Source: Lentzea fradiae
GTDB lineage: Bacteria > Actinomycetota > Actinomycetes > Mycobacteriales > Pseudonocardiaceae
Direction of reading: 5' to 3'
Length of the DNA: 64,000 bases
NCBI RefSeq assembly: GCF_900100955.1
Contig: NZ_FNCC01000008.1
Location: 310,001-374,000, forward strand
Shown: positions 60,023 through 64,000 of the stretch, one piece after another
Position numbering within the stretch: the first letter of the stretch is position 1
Layout: every line of letters starts with the position of its first letter
Program-made: the position numbers and the translations under genes
The notes under the pieces: generated by a model
What the model was told of the DNA's origin: nothing
The model's input: the letters and a program-made list of their open reading frames with translations, nothing else
The model's database searches: none

Positions 60023-61519
60023 ATGAGCCCACCTGTCGACCGGACGGCCAAGTCCGACGCGGACCCGCTACCGGTCATGCACGTGAGCAACGGTGACGAG
60101 AACCTCTACCCGGACTACCTCGGCAGCTACAGCAAGGGGTTGTCGCACAACGAGTTCGGCGAGGTCGACCCCGTCGTCTACCGGCAGTACCTGCGGGCGC
60201 TGCTGAGCGAGGACCCGGACGAGATCGAGCGCATCCCCCTCGCGGAGGGACGGCCGCTGACGAACCCGCAGGCAGGGCTCGCGGTCGACGCGGTCGGTCC
60301 GCCGAGCCACGCGATGACGATCCCGCCGGCACCGAGGCTCGACTCGGCCGAGCTGGCGGCGGAGGCGACCGAGCTGTACTGGATGGCACTGTGCAGGGAC
60401 GTTCCGTTCACCAGGTTCGCGGACGACGGCTTGGTCGCGGCGGCGGCCGACGACCTGAGCAGGTTGTCGGACTACCGGGCGGCCAAGCGGGACGGCCGGG
60501 TGGAGCCGGACTTCGTGTTCCGCGGCGACACGCCGGGGGACCACGCGGGTCCGTTCATCTCCCAGTTCTTCTACCGGCCCGTCCAGTTCGGCACCTACCT
60601 GATCGATCAGCGTCAGGACACGGTGCGGCCCAACCAGGACTACGCCACGACGTTCGAGACGTACCTGCGGCTGCAGAACGGCTGGAACCGATCGCTGGCG
60701 GCGTCCGAACGCGACCAGGTCAACCGGCGCTACATCGCCACACCGAGGGACCTGACGCACTGGGTGCACTACGACGCGGGCCCCACGCCGGCGCAGGCGT
60801 TCATCAACGCGGCGCTGATCATGTACTACGCGCACACGCCGACGGACGCGGGCAACCCGTACGTCGACTCGACGACGCAGCTCGGGTTCAGCACCTTCGG
60901 CATTCCGCACCTGCTCGCGCTGGTGACCGAGGTCGCGAACAGGGCGCTGCGCGCGGCGTGGTTCCAGAAGTGGTACGTGCACCGCAGGCTGCGCCCGGAG
61001 AGCTACTGCGCCAAGGTGCACAACCGGATCACCGGCAGGCGTGAGTACGAGTTCCTCCACAACGAGGCGCTCGACTCCGACGCGGTGGACCGGGTGTACA
61101 GCAAGTTCGGCTCCTACCTGTTGCCGCAGGCGTTCCCCGAGGGGTCGCCGACGCACCCGTCCTACGCGGCCGGGCACGCCACCGCGGCGGGAGCCTGCGC
61201 GACGATTCTCAAGGCATGGCACGACGAGACGGCGATCCTGGCCGATCCGGTGCAGGCCAACGACAGCGGCACGGAGCTCGTGCCGTACACCGGCAAGGAC
61301 GCGGACCGGCTGACCGTCGGTGGCGAGCTGAACAAGCTCGCCGCCAACATCGGGGTCGGCCGCAACATGGCGGGGGTTCACTGGCGGTCGGACTTCGTCC
61401 AGTCGGCGAAGCTGGGCGAGAGTCTGGCGATCGAGCTGCTCCGTGAACAGAAGTCGTGGTTCAACGAGAGGCACCGCTTCTCGGTCACCCGTTTCGACGG
61501 CACCACGGTGACCATCTGA
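60023..61519 (+). CDS. Vanadium-dependent haloperoxidase-like protein
   Basis: 498 aa. PAP2/vanadium peroxidase superfamily: QKWYVHRRLRPESY (Lys and Arg-Pro, about 314-327), PTHPSYAAGHATAAG (catalytic His about 385), RNMAGVHWRSDF (axial-ligand His about 452). The Ser of the usual Ser-Gly-His is Ala here. Spacing and the RPESYCAKV context match algal and cyanobacterial V-haloperoxidases better than acid phosphatases. It would oxidise halide with peroxide for halogenation, or act as a halide-independent oxidant. ATG 60023 with AGGACGAG upstream, 36 nt after the SgcJ-like gene. Confidence 0.8.
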   Translation: MSPPVDRTAKSDADPLPVMHVSNGDENLYPDYLGSYSKGLSHNEFGEVDPVVYRQYLRALLSEDPDEIERIPLAEGRPLTNPQAGLAVDAVGPPSHAMTIPPAPRLDSAELAAEATELYWMALCRDVPFTRFADDGLVAAAADDLSRLSDYRAAKRDGRVEPDFVFRGDTPGDHAGPFISQFFYRPVQFGTYLIDQRQDTVRPNQDYATTFETYLRLQNGWNRSLAASERDQVNRRYIATPRDLTHWVHYDAGPTPAQAFINAALIMYYAHTPTDAGNPYVDSTTQLGFSTFGIPHLLALVTEVANRALRAAWFQKWYVHRRLRPESYCAKVHNRITGRREYEFLHNEALDSDAVDRVYSKFGSYLLPQAFPEGSPTHPSYAAGHATAAGACATILKAWHDETAILADPVQANDSGTELVPYTGKDADRLTVGGELNKLAANIGVGRNMAGVHWRSDFVQSAKLGESLAIELLREQKSWFNERHRFSVTRFDGTTVTI

Positions 61520-61536
61520 TCCCGCGACGCCCCACC

Positions 61537-61578
61537 CGGCAGGCGCGGCGCGACTTTCCGTCCGCGCCGCGCCTGCCG
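61537..61578 (+). terminator. 16-bp hairpin before UnbU
   Basis: Perfect 16-bp stem (CGGCAGGCGCGGCGCG arm) with a 10-nt loop, 17 nt after the haloperoxidase stop. No U-tract. Either terminates the SgcJ-haloperoxidase unit or dampens read-through into UnbU-PKSE. Confidence 0.6.
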
Positions 61579-61630
61579 CTGCCCCACCCCCTTCCACCCT
61601 GCAGCCCTCACCCCGGACGGTGACCTCGCG

Positions 61631-62596
61631 ATGACCACGACGCCCGCTGACACCACCCCACCGTCGCCGAGCCACCGGCTCGCGGCCCAGCCGCCGGACA
61701 AGCGGCTCATGGCGTTGCGCCGCTTCGCCATGTCGATCACGGCGTTCAACGTCATCGGTCACCTGTTCCTCGGCTTCGAGCAGTCGCCGATCACCCCGAT
61801 CGCGACCGTGCTGGTGGCCTACGCCGTCGACCTGCTGCTCGAGACCCTGGACGCGCGCGCCCGCGGCCGCACGCCGGGGTACGCGGGCGGCTGGGTCAAG
61901 ATGCTCAACTTCCTGCTGCCGAGCCACATCGGCGGCCTCGCCGTGGCGATGCTGTTGTACGGCAACACGTCGCTGTGGCCCTACGTCTTCGCGGTGACCG
62001 CCGGCATCAGCACCAAGTACGTGCTGCGGCTGCGGGTGCGCGGCCGCAAGCGGCACTTCCTCAACCCCTCCAACGCGGGCATCGCGCTCACGCTGGTGCT
62101 GTTCCCGTGGGTCGGCATCGCACCGCCGTACCACTTCACCAACGAACCCACCGGCGCCATCGACTGGATCCTGCCGCTGGCCATCCTCGGCGCGGGCACG
62201 ATGATCAACGCCAAGCTGACCGGCAAGCTGCCCCTGATCATGGGCTGGGTGCTGGGCTTCGCCGCGCAGGCCGTGCTGCGGTGGGCGTTCTTCGACCACG
62301 CCCTGTTCGCGGCGCTGCTGCCGATGACGGGACTGGCGTTCGTGATCTTCACCAACTACATGATCACCGACCCCGGCAGCACGCCGGTGAGCAAGCGCAA
62401 CCAGGTGCTCTTCGGCCTGGCCACCGCGTTCACCTACGGGCTCCTGGTGCTCGGCGGCGTCGTGTTCGGCTTCTTCTTCGCGCTGGTGATCGTCTGCATC
62501 CTGCGCGGTGCCGTGCTGCTGGTCGTGGAGCAGCGCTCGGTCTCGGCGGACCGTGCGACGGGAAGGGCCTCGCTCGCGGGCGTTGATGGGCGGTGA
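61631..62596 (+). CDS. unbU: Enediyne biosynthesis membrane protein UnbU (RnfD-like)
   Basis: 321 aa with about nine or ten membrane spans. FLNPSNAGIALTLVLFP and TNYMITDPGSTPVS are the conserved loops shared with RnfD/NqrB subunits and typical of SgcE5/UnbU. One of the five conserved genes of enediyne clusters. Likely a membrane transport or redox component; mechanism unknown. ATG 61631. Its stop overlaps the PKSE start (GTGA), so the two are coupled. Confidence 0.88.
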   Translation: MTTTPADTTPPSPSHRLAAQPPDKRLMALRRFAMSITAFNVIGHLFLGFEQSPITPIATVLVAYAVDLLLETLDARARGRTPGYAGGWVKMLNFLLPSHIGGLAVAMLLYGNTSLWPYVFAVTAGISTKYVLRLRVRGRKRHFLNPSNAGIALTLVLFPWVGIAPPYHFTNEPTGAIDWILPLAILGAGTMINAKLTGKLPLIMGWVLGFAAQAVLRWAFFDHALFAALLPMTGLAFVIFTNYMITDPGSTPVSKRNQVLFGLATAFTYGLLVLGGVVFGFFFALVIVCILRGAVLLVVEQRSVSADRATGRASLAGVDGR

Positions 62597-64000
62597 GCAC
62601 ACCCAGGATCGCCATCGTCGGCATGGCCTGCCGCTACCCGGACGCCTCGACCCCCGAGGAGCTGTGGCAGACGGTTCTCGGCCGGCGGCGCGCGTTCCGC
62701 GCGATCCCGCCGGAACGGCTGGACCTGGCCGACTACGGCGGCGGTCCGTCCGATGTGGACAAGACCGTCGCGCGCAGGGCGGCCGTGCTGCGCAACTGGT
62801 CGTTCGACCGGGCGGGGTTCCGCGTTCCCGGAGCGCTGTACCGCGCGGTGGACCCGGCGCACTGGCTCGCCCTCGACACCGCGCACGCCGCTCTCGACGA
62901 CGCCGGTGTCCCCGGCGGTGAGGGCGTCGACCGCGACCGCACCGGCGTGTTCATCGGCAACTCGCTGACCGGTGAGTTCAGCCGCGCGTCGCTGCTGCGG
63001 CTGCGCTGGCCGTCGTTGCGGCACGTGGTCGGCGCGGCGCTGGAGGAGTCCGGGGTGGCGGGCGACACCGCCGCCAGGGTCCTCGCGACCGCCGAGCGCG
63101 TGCTGAAGGAACCGTTCCCGGTGCCCGACGACGAGATGCTCGCGGGCGGGCTCAGCAACACGATCGCCGGCCGGGTGTGCAACCACTTCGACTTCCACGG
63201 CGCGGGCTACACCGTCGACGGCGCCTGCTCGTCGAGCCTGCTCGCGGTGATCACCGCCTGCGAGGCGCTGGCCAGAGGCGAGCTCTCGTTCGCGCTCGCG
63301 GGCGGGGTGGACCTGTCGCTGGACCCGTTCGAACTGGTCGGGTTCGCCAGGGTGGGCGCGCTGTCGAGCGGCGAGATGAGGGTGTACGACGCGAAGCCCA
63401 CCGGGTTCCTGCCGGGTGAGGGCTGCGGGATCGTGGCGCTGATGCGCGCGGAGGACGCCGAGGCACGGGGCCTGCGGGTCTACGCGCACCTCGTCGGCTG
63501 GGGCATGTCGTCGGACGGCGCCGGTGGTGTCACCCGGCCCGCCGTCGGCGGCCAGGCCAGGGCGCTGCGCCGCGCCTACGCGCGGGCGGGCCTCAGCCCG
63601 GCGGCCGCGGGGCTGATCGAGGGCCACGGCACGGGTACCGCGGTCGGGGACCAGGTCGAGCTGGAGGCGCTGCTGGCGGTGCGGGGACAGGACTCCCCCG
63701 TCGCCGCGCTGGGCAGCGTCAAGGCCAACATCGGCCACACCAAGGCGGCGGCCGGTGTCGCGGGGCTGATCAAGGCGGCACTCGCGGTCTCGCACCGCGT
63801 GATCCCGCCGATGACCGGCGTGCGCGACCTCCACCCCCTGCTGGCCCGACCGGCCGCCGGTCTGCGGCTGCCGGACGAGCCGGAGCCGTGGACGCACCGC
63901 AACCCGGTCGCCGGCGTGTCCTCGGCGGGGTTCGGCGGGATCAACACGCACGTGGTGCTCGACGCGGGCGTGCGCACGGCGACGGCGAGGAAGGTGCCCC
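62593..64000 (+). CDS. pksE: Enediyne polyketide synthase PKSE, ketosynthase part (incomplete)
   Basis: First 469 codons; no stop before the window end. Ketosynthase: RIAIVGMACRYPDAST at the start, active-site TVDGACSSSL with Cys212, EGHGTGT with His345, KANIGHTKAAAG with His382, and FGGINTHVVL near the end. The RRRAFRAIPPERL and AVLRNWSFDRAGFRV stretches are typical of iterative enediyne PKSs. It would build the polyene precursor of the enediyne core. GTG 62593 overlaps the UnbU stop. Downstream domains (AT, ACP, KR, DH, PPT) and a TEBC gene should lie beyond 64000. Confidence 0.92.
   Translation, partial: MSTPRIAIVGMACRYPDASTPEELWQTVLGRRRAFRAIPPERLDLADYGGGPSDVDKTVARRAAVLRNWSFDRAGFRVPGALYRAVDPAHWLALDTAHAALDDAGVPGGEGVDRDRTGVFIGNSLTGEFSRASLLRLRWPSLRHVVGAALEESGVAGDTAARVLATAERVLKEPFPVPDDEMLAGGLSNTIAGRVCNHFDFHGAGYTVDGACSSSLLAVITACEALARGELSFALAGGVDLSLDPFELVGFARVGALSSGEMRVYDAKPTGFLPGEGCGIVALMRAEDAEARGLRVYAHLVGWGMSSDGAGGVTRPAVGGQARALRRAYARAGLSPAAAGLIEGHGTGTAVGDQVELEALLAVRGQDSPVAALGSVKANIGHTKAAAGVAGLIKAALAVSHRVIPPMTGVRDLHPLLARPAAGLRLPDEPEPWTHRNPVAGVSSAGFGGINTHVVLDAGVRTATARKVP

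Noticed and set aside
60068-62602. 844-codon minus-strand frame opposite haloperoxidase and UnbU
   Set aside because: It spans two real genes and their intergenic hairpin; low-complexity Arg/Val/Gln translation.
62434-63951. 505-codon minus-strand frame opposite PKSE
   Set aside because: The plus strand carries all ketosynthase catalytic motifs.

Overview
The window is very GC-rich DNA with short intergenic gaps, many GTG starts and frequent 4-nt ATGA/GTGA gene overlaps. Together with SARP/AfsR, XRE-NB-ARC and BldC-like regulators and several biosynthetic gene clusters, this points to a filamentous actinomycete. A Pseudonocardiales-type genome (Lentzea/Saccharothrix/Actinosynnema-like) is my inference, not something the sequence proves. 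I see no transposase, integrase, CRISPR array or rRNA. The only tRNA found is tRNA-Sec.

Region A (1-18.9 kb) is a biosynthetic cluster. An ornithine-cyclodeaminase-like enzyme (SbnB/VioK type), a serine O-acetyltransferase and a CysK/SbnA-like PLP enzyme form a plausible 2,3-diaminopropionate (Dap) module. Four ATP-grasp ligases (one cut by the window edge) could join amino acids without an NRPS. Two MFS exporters, an AfsR-type SARP regulator, a 67-aa secreted peptide with a duplicated motif and a coupled 45-aa ORF complete the set. Next to it lie a single-module NRPS with the A-Ox-T-TE layout of indigoidine synthase and a small tautomerase.

Region B (18.9-32.5 kb) is accessory and regulatory. 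It holds a TetR-controlled FAD monooxygenase operon, a lipoprotein alpha/beta hydrolase, an Rrf2-controlled SDR/MFS/metallo-beta-lactamase operon, two divergent XRE-NB-ARC regulators and an atypical LuxR regulator. Several perfect operator palindromes and terminators are visible.

Region C (33.0-44.2 kb) is a ten-gene same-strand run: P450, methyltransferase, secreted protein, acyl carrier protein, fatty-acyl-reductase-like SDR, UbiA-like membrane protein, rifampin-phosphotransferase-like dikinase, nucleotidyltransferase, thymidylate-kinase-like protein and acyl-CoA dehydrogenase. The last seven are almost all translationally coupled. I read them as a candidate undescribed route: desaturate an acyl chain on the ACP, reduce it to an allylic alcohol, phosphorylate it twice, and transfer it with the UbiA-like protein as a fatty-acid-derived substitute for a prenyl diphosphate. 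This is hypothesis, and it is the best candidate here for a new system.

Region D (44.3-50.4 kb) has an ArsR/SRPBCC/VOC operon and a complete selenocysteine apparatus: selD, divergent from tRNA-Sec(UCA), selA and selB.

Region E (50.6-64.0 kb) is the left part of an enediyne biosynthetic cluster. UnbV, UnbL, a tiny coupled membrane protein, a methyltransferase and a beta-propeller protein lie on the minus strand. A SgcJ/EcaC-like protein, a vanadium-haloperoxidase-like protein, UnbU and the start of the enediyne polyketide synthase lie on the plus strand. A HEAT-repeat protein and an AraC regulator with an N-terminal cysteine cluster flank the set. The PKS runs off the window end.
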